A DNA stretch of 64,000 nt from positions 620,001 through 684,000 of the forward strand of contig JADWQD010000006.1 of NCBI GenBank assembly GCA_016110215.1. Direction: 5' to 3'. The DNA comes from Capronia americana (Eukaryota; Ascomycota; Eurotiomycetes; Chaetothyriales; Herpotrichiellaceae). Of the stretch, positions 43,547 to 54,749 are shown one piece after another. Both the position numbers and the translations under genes were made by a program. The notes below the pieces were generated by a model. That model was not told the DNA's origin, searched no databases, and saw nothing but the letters and a program-made list of their open reading frames with translations. The first letter of the stretch is position 1, and each line of letters starts with the position of its first letter.

Positions 43547-45411
43547 CTACGCATTACTCGGGTACAGCACGCGGTCAAGCGAGTGATACTCCTCCTTCAA
43601 CGTCCTGGGCGCGGTGAATCGCATCAACATATTCGCACTGCCGGCCTTGTCGTTGGTGCCGCTCCCTCGCGCGCCACCAAAGGACTGCTGCCCGATGACC
43701 GCGCCAGTGGTCTTGCAGTTGGTGTAGAAGTTGCCGGCCGCGTAGCGGAGCGTGTTCTCGGCCTTGCGGATCGCTTGGGCGTCCGTGGCGAAGATGGCCC
43801 CCGTCAGCGCGAACCCGCCTCCGTGCTGATCGATTTTGGATAGGAGGACCGAGTCGAATTCCTCGTCCGGATAGACGTACGCGACCAGGACGGGGCCGAA
43901 CAGTTCTTTGTCAAAGAGCGGATGGTCCGGCGTCTTGGCCGAGTAGATGGTCGGGGCGATGTAGAGGCCTTTGGTGGCGTCGTATGTGCCTCCGACAATC
44001 AACTCGAGCTGGTCGTCTCGGTTGGCCGCGTCGATGGCCGTGGTGATCTTGTCGAACGCGGCCTGGTTGATCACGGGCCCCGTGAAGCTTTCGAAATCCT
44101 CGGGCGGGCCGACCTTGACGTGGCTCAGCTCCTGCTTGATCTGGGCGAAGAACTCGCCGGCCCGGCTCTGGGGGATGTAGATGCGCGAGCAGGCCGAGCA
44201 CTTCTGGCCGGCGTACTCGAACGACGCACGGATCGTGTGCTTGACGGCGTTGCTGATGTCGGCGGACCGGTGGATCAGGTGGAAGTTCTTCCCGGATGTC
44301 TCGGCGACGAGGCGGGGGAAGTCGCGATACTTCTTCTCCCGGACCCCGTCGGCCACGGAGCCGTACAGGTGGCGAAACACGTCCGAGGAGCCCGTGAAGT
44401 TGATGGCCGAGAGGTCCCGGTGCGCCAGGGCCACTTTGGTCACCATCTCAGCGTCGCCGCCGATGAACTGGATCACGTTCGCCGGGAGCCCGGCCTCGCG
44501 CAGGATCTTGTACACCAAGTAGCTTGCGTAGATATTGGACGGCGACGGTTTCCACAGGACGACGTTGCCCAGCAAGGCCGGGCCAGATATTAGGTTTCCG
44601 CCGATCGCCGTGAAGTTGAACGGCGAAATGGCGTAGACGAAGCCTTCTAGTGGACGCCAGTCGGTACGCCTGTGGAACAAATGAGCGTCCCTTCAATGGT
44701 TTGGTGCGGGCAAACTTACCCTGCTTGTCCCCGCTCGTTCAATGTCGGTTGCCGGGAATAGATCTCCTCTGCGTATGAGACATTGAAGCGATAGAAGTCT
44801 GCTAGCTCTGCGGCCGCGTCAATCTCGGCTTGCCATGCGTTCTTGCCCTGGCCGAGCATGGTTGCCGCCATGATTTCGAATCTGTACTTTTTGGTGACAA
44901 GCTCGGCCGCCCGCAGGAAGATCGCTGCTCGGTCTACAAACGGTGTGTCCTGCCATGCCTTTTTTGCTTTCAAGGCTGCCTCAATGGCGGCCGAGATGTC
45001 TGCTTCTGTTGCAGGCGTGTATTTGGCAAACACGGACGAAGTTTCGGACGGCATGTATGTTTCTGCATCAGCCCGGCTTGACTCCGCTACTATCTCCTCT
45101 CCGTTCCGTATTGTAGGCACTTGGACGGGGAGTCTTGGTCGCAGCTCCTGCAGCGCAGCGACAATCTTCTCCCGCTCTGCTGACGACGGGGCATAGTGCA
45201 ACTAGAGGTGTTTAGCGTGAGCAATACCATGTCCGTGGCACTTGTTTCTTACGTTCGGCTCGTTGAAAGGCTTGGGAGTCTTGTAGTTTCCCGCTGTTGA
45301 AAGCGATCTTCTTCCTAATGACCTTTGTGACCATACACTGAAGTTGTTGGGTCGTGACGCTAGTCGGCCACAGAATCTTCTGGTTTGAATGGCGGCAGCT
45401 TGTGCTGTCAT
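43547..45411 (-). CDS. PUT2: delta-1-pyrroline-5-carboxylate dehydrogenase, mitochondrial
   Basis: The exons are complement(45253..45411, 44720..45201, 43547..44669), giving 587 residues. Junctions rebuild FNEPNLHYAPSSAER and GQAGRTDWRPLEGFVYA. The enzyme oxidises P5C (glutamate semialdehyde) to glutamate with NAD+, the second step of proline breakdown; the same enzyme handles the hydroxylated analogue from hydroxyproline. Landmarks are PFNFTAIGGNL, the catalytic Glu in LVAETSGKNF, the catalytic Cys in GQKCSACSR, and KELFGPVLVAYVYPD. The first 45 residues are Arg/Ser/Ala-rich without acidic residues, typical of a mitochondrial presequence. The start MTAQAAAIQT at 45411 is preferred to an in-frame ATG 24 codons upstream. 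It sits near an aldolase, a regulator and an amino-acid permease that may belong to the same pathway. Confidence 0.92.
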
Positions 45412-46710
45412 TGTGCTGAGCAATGGTCGTGGGGGGAAGGATATGCGCCGCTTAATGCGAAGTCGGATATTTAAGGCAAACACTCGTGGTGTAGTGAAGA
45501 AGTTCGTCCATTTTGTCTCAAGAGCCTTCCATTCCAGGGCGTGAAGCCAAGGACATCCGACATCAGGAATGACACGGGCTTCGCGCCCGGCTGTCTATAC
45601 ACAGCGGAGATTACCGTTATGCAACGCATCCCTGGTGCTCACTGCTCTTGCTCCATCGACGGCTCCACTACCGCCGTAGAGAAAGAATTGTGGATTGGAA
45701 GTTCGAGGATCTCGGGGTGAAGGGCCGTCCGATAAGAATCGTCGGATGAGCTGCCGTAGCGCGTCGGAGCTTCGCCACCCACAGAATCGAGCTCGACAAT
45801 CATCGGTGCTCCACCCGAGCAGCGGTCTGGATTGTGCGAGACTGCTTCATGTGATCGGAGCTAGCAACAAACCGGGTCCTGTAGGAATCATGTAGGATTC
45901 GGATTTGTTCGTTCCTGAGAAATAATGACTCGGCGTCCTCGACGCTGCTCGCATATCGGGTGCTCATGCTCCACCGCATAAATCCGGCTGCTCACGCGGA
46001 GCATTCACCGCGGGAACGCAGAACGCAAGTCTTCCGTGCGGGTGGAAAAGCCTGAAAAGCGCAGGCCATACGAGTTTACTTCACGCTATCCTCTATGATC
46101 ACCGAATAGGCATAGACGATCTCGACTACTCTCAGAAGAGTCCGCCGCAATATTCAAGAGACGGAGCAGATACGACGCAGCAACCCGGTAAAGAAGTCGT
46201 AGCGACGTGGTTCGGACCAGCGACGGACGACACCGTGGATGTGCTGCATACCAACTGAACCTCAACCCACTGTGGCAGAGTGATGCTCATTCCCAATGCG
46301 CATTGTGCTTCGGCCGACTTCGATGCTGCAAGAAGTAATTCATGCTTCTGACGATGGGACCAATAATATGCGGGATAAGGAGAAGGTGACTGGAAGGTGA
46401 GAGGAGCGAAAGTACGTTGAGTCGCGCGTCAGTCGACCGACTATAACACAGCGCCGTTTGGTGAGCCTGGTGGAAAGTCTTGTGGGAGTACATGGCAGCT
46501 TCTTCTGCATTCACGTGTGCCTTCAAGCGGCGAGCAGGTATTTTGCTGTCCGTTGCGCTCACACTCACAGTCTGCAACACCCGAACCTTTCCTGCTGCAA
46601 CTGAATTTTTTTTGGAGGATGAATGCTTGCACGGTAGGTGTATAACCTGATCTAATCTCTCATATCTCTATTCACGTTTGTATCTCAAGCCTGCCCTTCT
46701 CCCCCTCCAA
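45412..46710. other. intergenic, nothing recognised
   Basis: This 1.3-kb stretch contains the promoter of the P5C dehydrogenase and the 3' flank of the aldolase gene. Frames such as 46287..46580 lack any domain. Confidence 0.4.
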
Positions 46711-47691
46711 TTACAGCCGGCTACGACTCTTCAGTCCAATACGATCCTCCTCTCTGTCCATCGCGGCCATCACATTCCGAATCCTCGCCTTCACGGTCTC
46801 AGACACCTCCTCGTACGGTCGTCGAGGCCTAAGCAAGGCCACCGCGTCCGAAATCCCCGCCCTCGGTCCCGTAAAGACCGCGGCCGCATACTTCGTACAC
46901 GCCACCCCGGCCTTGGTCGGCGCTTCCGCAACCGCCAGCTCCCTCTGCAACCGGAGCGCCTCGTCCCGCCGCCCGGAGACCCAGAGGTCGTAGATCCGAC
47001 TCACCACTTTGGGGAATACATTCCCAAACGCAGCAATACACCCTGCACTCCCGGCCACGAGGCCGCCAAGCAGAAAATCCGACTGGCCCCCAAAGACGGC
47101 GAACCGATCAGGCGGAAACGCGGCCGCCAAGCGCGTGATCTTCGCGACCGACCCGCACGTCAACTTGACGCCCACGACGTTGGCGCTCTCCCTCGCGATC
47201 GCGGCGATCAGGTCCGAGTCCAGATCCAGCCCGTTCGTCACGCCGGGGAAGTTGTAGATGATGACCGGGATTGGGGACTGCGACGCCACGTCTCGGAAGA
47301 ACCCCCGCACCACGCTTTCGGTTGTCTGTTTGGCGAAGTACGCAGCCGGGAGGACGAGAGCGTAGTCTGCCCCCGCCGCGTGCGCGTCGCCGATGTATTC
47401 GAGCACTTGGGCAGTGGAGTGGCCGCTCACGCCGGCGACGATGGGGTACCCCGGGGGAACGGACGCGCGGGCCGTTTCGAGCAGGATTCGCCGTTCCTCG
47501 CGCGTCAAGAGCATCGTCTCGGCGTTGGTGCCTAGGACGACCAGGCCCGTGATGCCTGTGCTCGCCAGGTAGGCGTAGTATTTGGCTTGGGCATCGAGGG
47601 CGAGGCCGTCGGTGTGCGCGTCGAAGAACGTCACGGCGGGAACGTAGGTTCCTGGCTTTGGAGCCCGGGGGTGGTGAGCGGCAGTGGCCAT
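46711..47691 (-). CDS. DapA-family aldolase (4-hydroxy-2-oxoglutarate aldolase-like)
   Basis: This intronless 326-residue TIM-barrel aldolase belongs to the dihydrodipicolinate synthase superfamily. Motifs: GTYVPAVTFFD at the start, GTNAET where the family has its GTTGE loop, VAGVSGHST, the active-site Tyr in YNFPGVTNG, and the Schiff-base Lys in GVKLTCGS. Fungi make lysine by the aminoadipate route, so a DapA role is excluded. Fungal members cleave 2-keto-3-deoxy or 4-hydroxy-2-oxo acids to pyruvate plus an aldehyde. With P5C dehydrogenase and an amino-acid permease nearby, cleavage of 4-hydroxy-2-oxoglutarate from hydroxyproline is attractive but unproven; a sugar-acid aldolase is the alternative. 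The start at 47691 is chosen because homology begins within ten residues; the 98 in-frame codons upstream look non-coding. Confidence 0.85.
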   Translation of the reverse strand: MATAAHHPRAPKPGTYVPAVTFFDAHTDGLALDAQAKYYAYLASTGITGLVVLGTNAETMLLTREERRILLETARASVPPGYPIVAGVSGHSTAQVLEYIGDAHAAGADYALVLPAAYFAKQTTESVVRGFFRDVASQSPIPVIIYNFPGVTNGLDLDSDLIAAIARESANVVGVKLTCGSVAKITRLAAAFPPDRFAVFGGQSDFLLGGLVAGSAGCIAAFGNVFPKVVSRIYDLWVSGRRDEALRLQRELAVAEAPTKAGVACTKYAAAVFTGPRAGISDAVALLRPRRPYEEVSETVKARIRNVMAAMDREEDRIGLKSRSRL

Positions 47692-48180
47692 GGAATTGTT
47701 GAGGATCGAAACGCGGATTTGGTGGTAGGAAGGGATCTTGCCATCGTCGTTTGCGTTGTCGATGTCTCTGACTTTATGGATATCATGTCCATGTGTTGCT
47801 ATTTCTGATTTTTTGTGGATATCATGTCCACGTCCTTTGGTTGCACGTGTCGGGAGGCATAAGGTACGGAGCACAGGTCGGATACGCCTCCGAAGATTCT
47901 TCCATGGCTGAGAGCCCCGGCTGACAAGCGAGGAAACGACTCTGTCAGGGGGGATCCACTTCCAGCTCCGAGCCGGGGCTTTCAAGGAGAGGTGTCTTCT
48001 GGTCGGACATACAGGGGAGATTTGGACGCCAATGCCGGAAAGAAGGCCGCCAGAAATACATCGATAGGCACATCGATCTGATCCAGCCTCATGATCTTAT
48101 TGATCTACCATGGTCGGATACAGTAATTATACACACCGAAAAGAACAGTCTCGAAGATCACGTGTGAAAAGCGCCCTGAT
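47692..48180. promoter_or_regulatory. aldolase upstream region
   Basis: This 489-bp interval lies upstream of the aldolase and downstream of the Zn2Cys6 regulator gene. It contains a direct repeat of about 14 bases (tggatatcatgtcc near 47777-47790 and 47816-47829). No gene is seen. Confidence 0.4.
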
Positions 48181-50877
48181 TTAAAGATCTGTGTCCACTG
48201 AAAGCCAGTCCAAGGCACTGAGATCCATGGACTCTGCGAAATTCACCAGCTGCTCCGCCGACAGCCCGTCCTGCCAATGGAGCTCGTCCATGGCATACTC
48301 ATCACTCGCGGGCTGCTCCGAAGGAGGCATGTAAGGCGGAGGAGGATGCAAATCGGATAGATGCGATTGAGACGGGCCCGAGGACAGGAACTCGCGCTCG
48401 TCCTGAGCCAACGAAGCACGTGGGCCAACCCCCAAACGGCCGAGTCTGCCTGTCTGTTGGTAGTGAGAGTGAGGATCCTCTCCCGTGGAGGACACCCGAT
48501 TGAGAATCCCCTCTAACTGCTCTAGCTCCGACTTGGTCATCTGGGCGACCATGTTGCCTCGATAGATCATCTCCTGGAACACTGCGTAGGAGCGCTGCAA
48601 CCAAGGCGACGGATCCTTGACGAGGGATGCATTGACTTTGGCAGCCATCAGGAGCGCAATGCCCGACGTGAATGCCGCGTCGAGGTCGAAGGGGAGAAAG
48701 CTGACTTTTTTTGGGCCCCCCAACGTCAGTTTTAAATACCAAAATAGCCATAGAGTAGATACATTACGGGGGCAGATGATATACATACCGAGGAGCCCGT
48801 TTTCTTGCAAGGCCGATAGGATCGTCAGCATCTGCTGCGCCGAGTCGACGCACATTTGCAGCAGCATGCGGACACTGCTTGACTTGAGCATCGCGACCAG
48901 ATTCGCGTTCGACTGCTCGAGCCGAGACCGGAGGAACGAGAACAACAACGGTCGGGTGGTGAGGACGATGCACTGGTGTAATTTTCCCGTCAGCACGATT
49001 CAGAATGTCCCGTCCTAGCTTCTTACACCGGGGGTACTGGCGGCGCTTAATTACCTGGTGATATAGTAAGTGCAAGTAGGCAGATAGCCGTGAAATAGCA
49101 GTCTGGGAGCCGTTTTCCAGAATTCCGAAAGAGCCGTTCAGTTGATCCGTCACCCTCGCGACACTTTTCAGGGACTCCTTCGTGACGGTCACGAATCGCT
49201 TGTCCAGCCGGCCTTCAGGTCCGTAGACAGCTGCGGGAGAGGGACACATTAGGATCGACCCCCGGGATGCGGCATTCAGGGAGAAGAAGGCTTACTGTTG
49301 AGGATCTGGGCCAATATCCGGGACAGTTGGATTTGGATGTTCATTGCCGTTGACCTCTCCATTTGGCCCGCAAAAGTGGGTAATTCGGCGCTTATCAGCT
49401 CGTCCGCGATCCCCATGGGTACGCCCATCAGGGATGACATCTGGCGGTCAAGGACGTAGACCGTCCACCACACCTTACGACACCTCTGTGCCAGGTCCGG
49501 GTCGACTTGCTGGCTGCGCATTTCGGTATGCATGCCATGCTCCAGAGCCATACGGAGCGCTTGGCCGATCTGGAATGTTTCAGTGCCAAAAACAATACAA
49601 TGCCAAAGTTCACAGGAGGTTTTTATTTACCATGCGGTAAGCCGCGGCGCGGAAATCAAGGCAGTGCAGATAGAGAGCTGCGCAGCATAGGACCTGGATC
49701 GCCTCGATAGGGTCGGCGCTGTAAAAGGCAAATTCCGGCATGAGGGTCATGGCGTGGACGAAAAACTCGGCGCCCGGCGGCCTGCGCCCTTTGCTGCTCT
49801 GGGCCACAAACGCCTTGCCAAAGGCGAGGATGAGCAGGTAGTGGATGTACCAGAGGCTGGGCTTCTGGTGCGCCTGCGTCGATGGGTTGTCCCGGAACGC
49901 AGATAGCTGTTGCATGAACTTTTCTTCTTCGAAGAGATGGAAGAGCTGGCCGCAGTGGAACTTGACGGCGCTGATGAGATACGTTGCGAAATCCACCGAT
50001 GGGAGCGCCGGAGCCTCCGGTTGCGGCGCGGGCGAGAACGTCCTCGCTCCATCCCACCCCAGGTCGTATGATTTCCCTTCGAAGAGCAGGTTTTCGGGCG
50101 GGAGAGGCGTACGCATCACTTTTTCGTGAGCCATCACTAGGACTCTTCGGCCAAAGGACCAGTTGGACGAAGTCCCTAAATAGACTAGCAGGGGGTCATG
50201 TCAGTGATTGCACGCCGAAGGATCGATGGCCTCTGATTAGCACTTACTGGGCCTGCCGCTGGCGTCGGCGAAGTAGCTGGTGAAGCCATGTGCCAGCGGA
50301 TTCATGAGTGCCGGGCCTGGCGAACTTCGGAGAGAACTGGGAGCCTGTTGCCTTGGTGATGACTCTCGGTTCGACGTTGGTGGCTGATGCGGGACGATTT
50401 GTTGTGCTCCGGTTGCGCTGTCTTCGGCGTCGCGACTGTCGTTGTCGTATCCAACTATCAACGGTCATCAGAGATAGAAAAGGCGGTCACCAGGTCCTAC
50501 CAGGTTCCGAATGCAGGTTCTGGTTCACATGTCCATCGGAGAAGCCTGGAGAAGCAGGAACGTGTTGGCCGCGCTGTTCGAACGAGGCTATTCTTCTCTC
50601 GAGGCCGTGAATGTACCTACTCGTCGTCAGGATAAGACCCGGATGGACCTGCGTCGGCTTACCCTCTCGTCACAATCACCTTCTGCGCAGCGTCATCGAA
50701 GTAACATGTGAGTCCCCTCTTGGTACACTGGTCGCAAGGTCGAGTTCCTGCGCATTTGATCTTCTGTCGACGGCACCGAAGGCAGCTTGGAGCAAGTCGT
50801 CGTGTCAGCAATCTTTGGGGTGATTGAGGCGGGACTGGGGGCTCACGCTGTCGCGAGACGTTTTCTGGGACTGCCAT
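48181..50877 (-). CDS. Zn2Cys6 transcription factor
   Basis: Eight exons: complement(50663..50877, 50501..50616, 50248..50454, 49631..50184, 49296..49569, 49055..49230, 48789..48972, 48181..48704), giving 749 residues. Every intron is GT..AG and frame-keeping. The zinc ligands are Cys32, 35, 42, 48, 51 and 58. The next exon carries the usual linker helix (YIHGLERRIASFEQ). The fourth exon begins IYLGTSSNWSFGRRVL, the entry to the fungal-specific regulator domain. This continues through the exons at 49631-50184 and 49296-49569 (RKVWWTVYVLDRQMSSLMG) to a C-terminal acidic tail (MDLSALDWLSVDTDL) that could activate transcription. It lies between the aldolase and the permease and is a plausible local regulator of both. 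The last intron (84 nt) is in frame without a stop, so retention would still give a full protein. Confidence 0.88.
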
Positions 50878-51528
50878 GACTGTCGCCAGCCTTGGGCTCC
50901 ATGATGGCGAGCGAAGAGGCCTTCCGATCTCTCGGAGGGTTTGCCACGTCTCGACGGGGGAGCGTGGTGAAGGGAAATGTTGGACAAGAAGCCGAGCGGC
51001 CAGATTCTCGGCCCGTTCGGGCGGGGTAGAAACCGGGGGATATTACTGTACCTCGTAGGGCTAACACGATAAGCTCGCAGGACGACGCCATCTCCGTAGC
51101 TCATTCGGATCCCTGCAGTGTGTCGGTTCCTTATCATCCTCGTCAACGCAGGGGGTTCTATCATCGATCAGGCCATCATGGGCAGACATCACCTACGACC
51201 ACGAGCCACCTCGACCACCGGAAGGGTGGCCGGTCTCTTATCAGGGCGTCCTCGCTTGTTGCCACGCTAATCTCACGAAGGCCACTGCCGAGCGTCGAAC
51301 AACACCTGATGGACTCTCAGCAACAGGATTACAGGACTCACTCCGATAGATCATCTATCTCTAGTTGGTCTGGCCTTGCCTCGCAGCCATGGTCGATATC
51401 AACCTCAGCGGTATAAAGGATGGAGGTGGCACCACCATCAATCCCCCAAGCCTCGCATCTGATGCGCTCAAACACCCAATTCTTGATACCGTTCGCTGAC
51501 TTGGTCCCCACGTCTCATCGCTGCCACG
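50878..51528. promoter_or_regulatory. divergent promoter region, regulator / permease
   Basis: About 650 bp separates the start codons of the zinc-cluster regulator (minus) and the amino-acid permease (plus). Shared control is possible. No gene is recognised inside. Confidence 0.45.
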
Positions 51529-53507
51529 ATGGACAACACAATGGCGCCTGAGACCAAACATTTCGACGAGAAGATGAGCTCCAAAGACCGGGATGCTCTC
51601 CAGCAAGTGGCGAGCATCGGCGACGCGACCTTGACCGAGCTCAACGAGAATCGAAACGGGCAATTCCATCGTTCCTTCACGCCTCGCCAGGTTCACGTAT
51701 GTGCATCCCTCCCTTCCTGCAGCTCGTGTCGTGTGCATTGACGCCCTCTTACACAGATCATCTCTCTCGGTTCCAACATCGGTAGCGGTCTCTTCATCGC
51801 CACGGGCAAGGCTCTAGCAACAGGCGGTCCTGGCAACATGGTCATCGCATATCTGATGGTTTGCAGCTGCGTGTGGGCTGTTCTGCAATCATTGTCCGAG
51901 ATGACCATCGCCTTCCCGGTCTCTGGGAACTACATCGACTACGCCGACCGATGGGTTGATCCTGCCCTCGCCTTCGGAGCGGGCTTTGCGGAGTGGCTCG
52001 GTTGGACCGCCATCGTCGCTGCTGAAGCCGGCTTTTTCAACGTCTTGGTTCAATACTGGGCGGAAGATTCCTTCCCTCAGGCGGCAACGAGTAAGACCTG
52101 CGACCACATTTGTGCATTATTGTGCTAACCTTCTCCCAGTCACCATCTTCCTCGTGGCGTGCATGGTCATATTTCTCCTCCCCAACACCGTTTTCGCATG
52201 GTTCGAATACATCACCTCTCTTATCAAGATCTTTCTTTTCCTTCTTATCATCACGCTGTCGCTGGCCCTGACACTGGGCGCTGGACCCAAAGGCTATATC
52301 CACCACGGAGAGACATGGACTGAACACCCTGCATTTTTGAATGGCTTTTCTGTGAGTAGAAGCTCCGACTTGTTTTTTTTAGGGCTGTGTTGACATCTTA
52401 GGGTTTTGCAAACGCTGCTTTGCTCGCAACATGGGCAGTGGGAGACCAAGTCTTCATCGGCATCATCGGCGGTGAGGCCAAAAATCCGCGATACTCGATG
52501 GCCCATGCAACGAAACTGGTGCCGTTCCGCGTCAACTTTATCTACATGGTCAGCATCGTCTTCATCACCATCCTGGTCCCGTCCAACGATGACCGACTCC
52601 TGGGCGGATCTGGCGTCGCGGCCTCACCGTTTGTGATTGCGATCCAGGATTCAGGCATTCCGGGTATCGCGTCCCTTCTCAACGCTGGCATGATGTGTGG
52701 CGTTCTTGCCATCGCTGCCGAGAGCGTCTACCTCTCCTCGCGAATCCTCAGGACCATGGCACACCAGCGGTTGGTCCCGGAACGTCTGGCGCGAGTGGAC
52801 AGCAAGGGCCGACCAAGGCTGGCTCTCCTGCTAACCTGCATCACGGCCACATTCTTGGGCTATATTCAATTGAGTTGTGAGTGTGATCCCGTCCTCCATT
52901 CGGCAAACCCAAGTGACTGACTCAGTGCTTTAAACAGCTGGTGGACTTACTGCGTTGAACTGGCTGGTCTCCTTGACAAGTGCATCGTTCTTCTCCAACT
53001 GGATCATCATCGCCTTTACCAACTGGCGCTTTCACTGTGCGCTCAAGGCGCAGAACGATCCTCTCTTCACCGAGATCTATGCGTGGAAGTCTTCTCTGTG
53101 GCCCTTGGCACCTGCCTGGCTCATGTTGATCTCGGTCTTTCTGCTGGTCTGCTGCCTAGTCGCTGGCATTGATCCAGTTGTAAGCAGTCTCTTTCCCGCT
53201 CTATGGGTCCCTTGCATGACCGATCCCGGTAGTGTCACACAAGATCCCGTACTGACCTTCCTTGCTCATATAGGGTGATGCCGGATTCACGGCCTACAAC
53301 TTCTTCCAGTACATGATCGGTGTCCTGGTGATTGTGGGATTCACCATCGGATACAAGCTGATTCTCCGGACGCCGTGGCGCGACCCCAAGTTGGCCGACT
53401 GCAGCACGGGCCGGAGACCTTTGAGTGTTGAAGACATCAACCAGCTCGACAACTACTACAGGATGAGCAGATGGAGGAGATTCTTTACCTATGTGCAGTT
53501 GTGGTAA
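51529..53507 (+). CDS. amino-acid permease (APC/AAT family)
   Basis: Six exons: 51529..51696, 51757..52090, 52140..52351, 52402..52876, 52938..53179 and 53274..53507, giving 554 residues. The introns are GT..AG and keep the frame. The protein has a polar N-terminus of about 55 residues. The first membrane helix follows with the substrate-binding motif IISLGSNIGSGLFIATGKAL, then about eleven more helices. Landmarks of fungal amino-acid permeases are SEMTIAFPVSGNYIDYADRW, ALNWLVSLTSASFFSNW and a polar C-terminus (NYYRMSRWRRFFTYVQLW). It would import amino acids with protons across the plasma membrane. The exact substrate is unknown; its position beside the Zn2Cys6 regulator, aldolase and P5C dehydrogenase suggests proline or hydroxyproline (inference). 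Confidence 0.9.
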
Positions 53508-53783
53508 CTCTAGACCGTGGCTTCGGAAGTATGTGGTTGTATATGTGAAGAATACAAGCTCGCTCTTTACCATGCAGGCCCTCCCCATGTTTGAGTTGAT
53601 TTCGCTTTGTCCGAATCTCATTCTTCTGAATAGGCGACGAGTAGGCCCCCAGTCAGCATCACTGTAGCTCACCGTGACCTGAAGATCCGCCAGAGAAAAG
53701 GTATGCTTATGCCTGTGCCGTCACCTTGCTTCATGCTGTCAATCTGACTGAAGTGCCACGCTTCTTTTGCTCGAGCCTCTTCT
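53508..53783. other. convergent intergenic region
   Basis: This lies between the permease stop and the tandem repeat at the end of the gasdermin-like gene. No gene is seen. Confidence 0.4.
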
Positions 53784-53943
53784 CATTTCGTGTTTCAGCT
53801 CTTCGACATCGGACTGGCATAGAAGGTCTTCTCAAGGCTCATTTCGTGTTTCAACTCTTCAACATTGGACTGGCATAGAAGGTCTTCTCAAGGCTCATTT
53901 CGTGTTTCAACTCTTCAACATTGGACTGGCATAGAAGGTCATC
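53784..53943. repeat. 56-bp tandem repeat overlapping the end of the gasdermin-like gene
   Basis: Three adjoining copies begin near 53784, 53840 and 53896, with a period of 56 bp. The two copies nearer the gene are almost identical; the outer one differs at a few positions. The innermost copy contains the last codons (encoding TFYASPMLKS) and the stop of the gasdermin-like gene on the minus strand. Because 56 is not a multiple of three, the outer copies lie in other frames. Confidence 0.9.
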
Positions 53944-54749
53944 TCGCCGTCCAGAATCATCTCGCCCCGCGTGTCGACCGTCGCAGGGTCATCCGCGGTT
54001 GACAAGTGCACTTCCATGACCTCCTCTTCCTCGTTCGCAGCTCTTTTGAGATAAAGAGACCAGCGCACGCGATTCTCCAGCTCCGCGCCGTCTACATCCT
54101 TGCGCAGATAGTTCCTGAACTTGATCTGTCGGTACTGCACGGCGTAGATCTGCTCCCCGGCCGCGACAAAGCCCTGTTCCGATGCCATCGACCGCGCCGC
54201 GCCAGCCTCGACGCTGACATCGGTCTGTCCTCCCGCTGGAACACCCCCGGTGGCCGCCGCATCGACGGGGACCTTGATTCCCGCGCTTGCGGCCCTTGAC
54301 TCAGCTTTCCCAGCCTGCACCTGGGCGTTGGTGACGCACTTCAACCCGCTGATCATGTAGATCTTTCGGCCCTTCTTGATGGCGTTCTGGATCCACAGCC
54401 TCGTCGCGGGGTCGCTCCCGAGGCACATGTCGCTGAACTTGTCGTCCGAGTTCAGGAGCTTGTACGTGACCACCATGTGGGAATTGACCTGCGTGTGGCC
54501 GGATGTGTCCCTGTGGCCTGTGAAGGTCAGCAACTTGGTGAAGTATCCCTTGACGGACGACTCGCTGGCCATGCGCTCGAGGCCGTCGTAGTTGAGGTCG
54601 ATCTTGACGCTGATGTCCTCCGCGGCTAGATGCAGGTTCTTGCTCTCGTGGAATGTTCGCTCGGGATTCTCGGGGTCGAGCACGAGGCGGCCGAGGGAGG
54701 CATCGCCTCGCGCCAGCAGTTGATTGGGCAGGACGGCGAATTGCTGCAT
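53907..54749 (-). CDS. gasdermin-like protein (fungal RCD-1/HET-Q1 type), candidate
   Basis: This 280-residue intronless protein has no signal peptide and no stable hydrophobic helix. It is rich in alternating polar/apolar strands. The middle has KIYMISGLKCVTNAQVQAG followed by a Gly/Ala-rich flexible loop (about residues 150-190) and then GEQIYAVQYRQIKFRNYL. This strand-loop-strand order resembles the pore-forming domain of gasdermins. The length fits fungal gasdermins, which lack the large C-terminal domain of animal ones and end in a short inhibitory tail removed by a protease. The neighbour, divergent across 440 bp, is a CHAT-protease gene, the arrangement reported for many fungal gasdermins. 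A pore-forming cell-death effector is the best reading. The assignment is by pattern and context, not a database match; an unrelated beta-rich protein is possible. The gene ends inside a 56-bp tandem repeat. Confidence 0.6.
   Translation of the reverse strand: MQQFAVLPNQLLARGDASLGRLVLDPENPERTFHESKNLHLAAEDISVKIDLNYDGLERMASESSVKGYFTKLLTFTGHRDTSGHTQVNSHMVVTYKLLNSDDKFSDMCLGSDPATRLWIQNAIKKGRKIYMISGLKCVTNAQVQAGKAESRAASAGIKVPVDAAATGGVPAGGQTDVSVEAGAARSMASEQGFVAAGEQIYAVQYRQIKFRNYLRKDVDGAELENRVRWSLYLKRAANEEEEVMEVHLSTADDPATVDTRGEMILDGEMTFYASPMLKS

Noticed and set aside
43922..44593. 223-codon plus-strand open frame
   Set aside because: It is antisense to the P5C dehydrogenase exon and explained by codon-position GC bias.
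46678..47535. 285-codon plus-strand open frame
   Set aside because: It is antisense to the DapA-family aldolase, Arg/Pro-rich, without any domain.
46711..47691. Dihydrodipicolinate synthase (lysine pathway)
   Set aside because: The fold is the same, but fungi make lysine through aminoadipate; a catabolic aldolase is far likelier.
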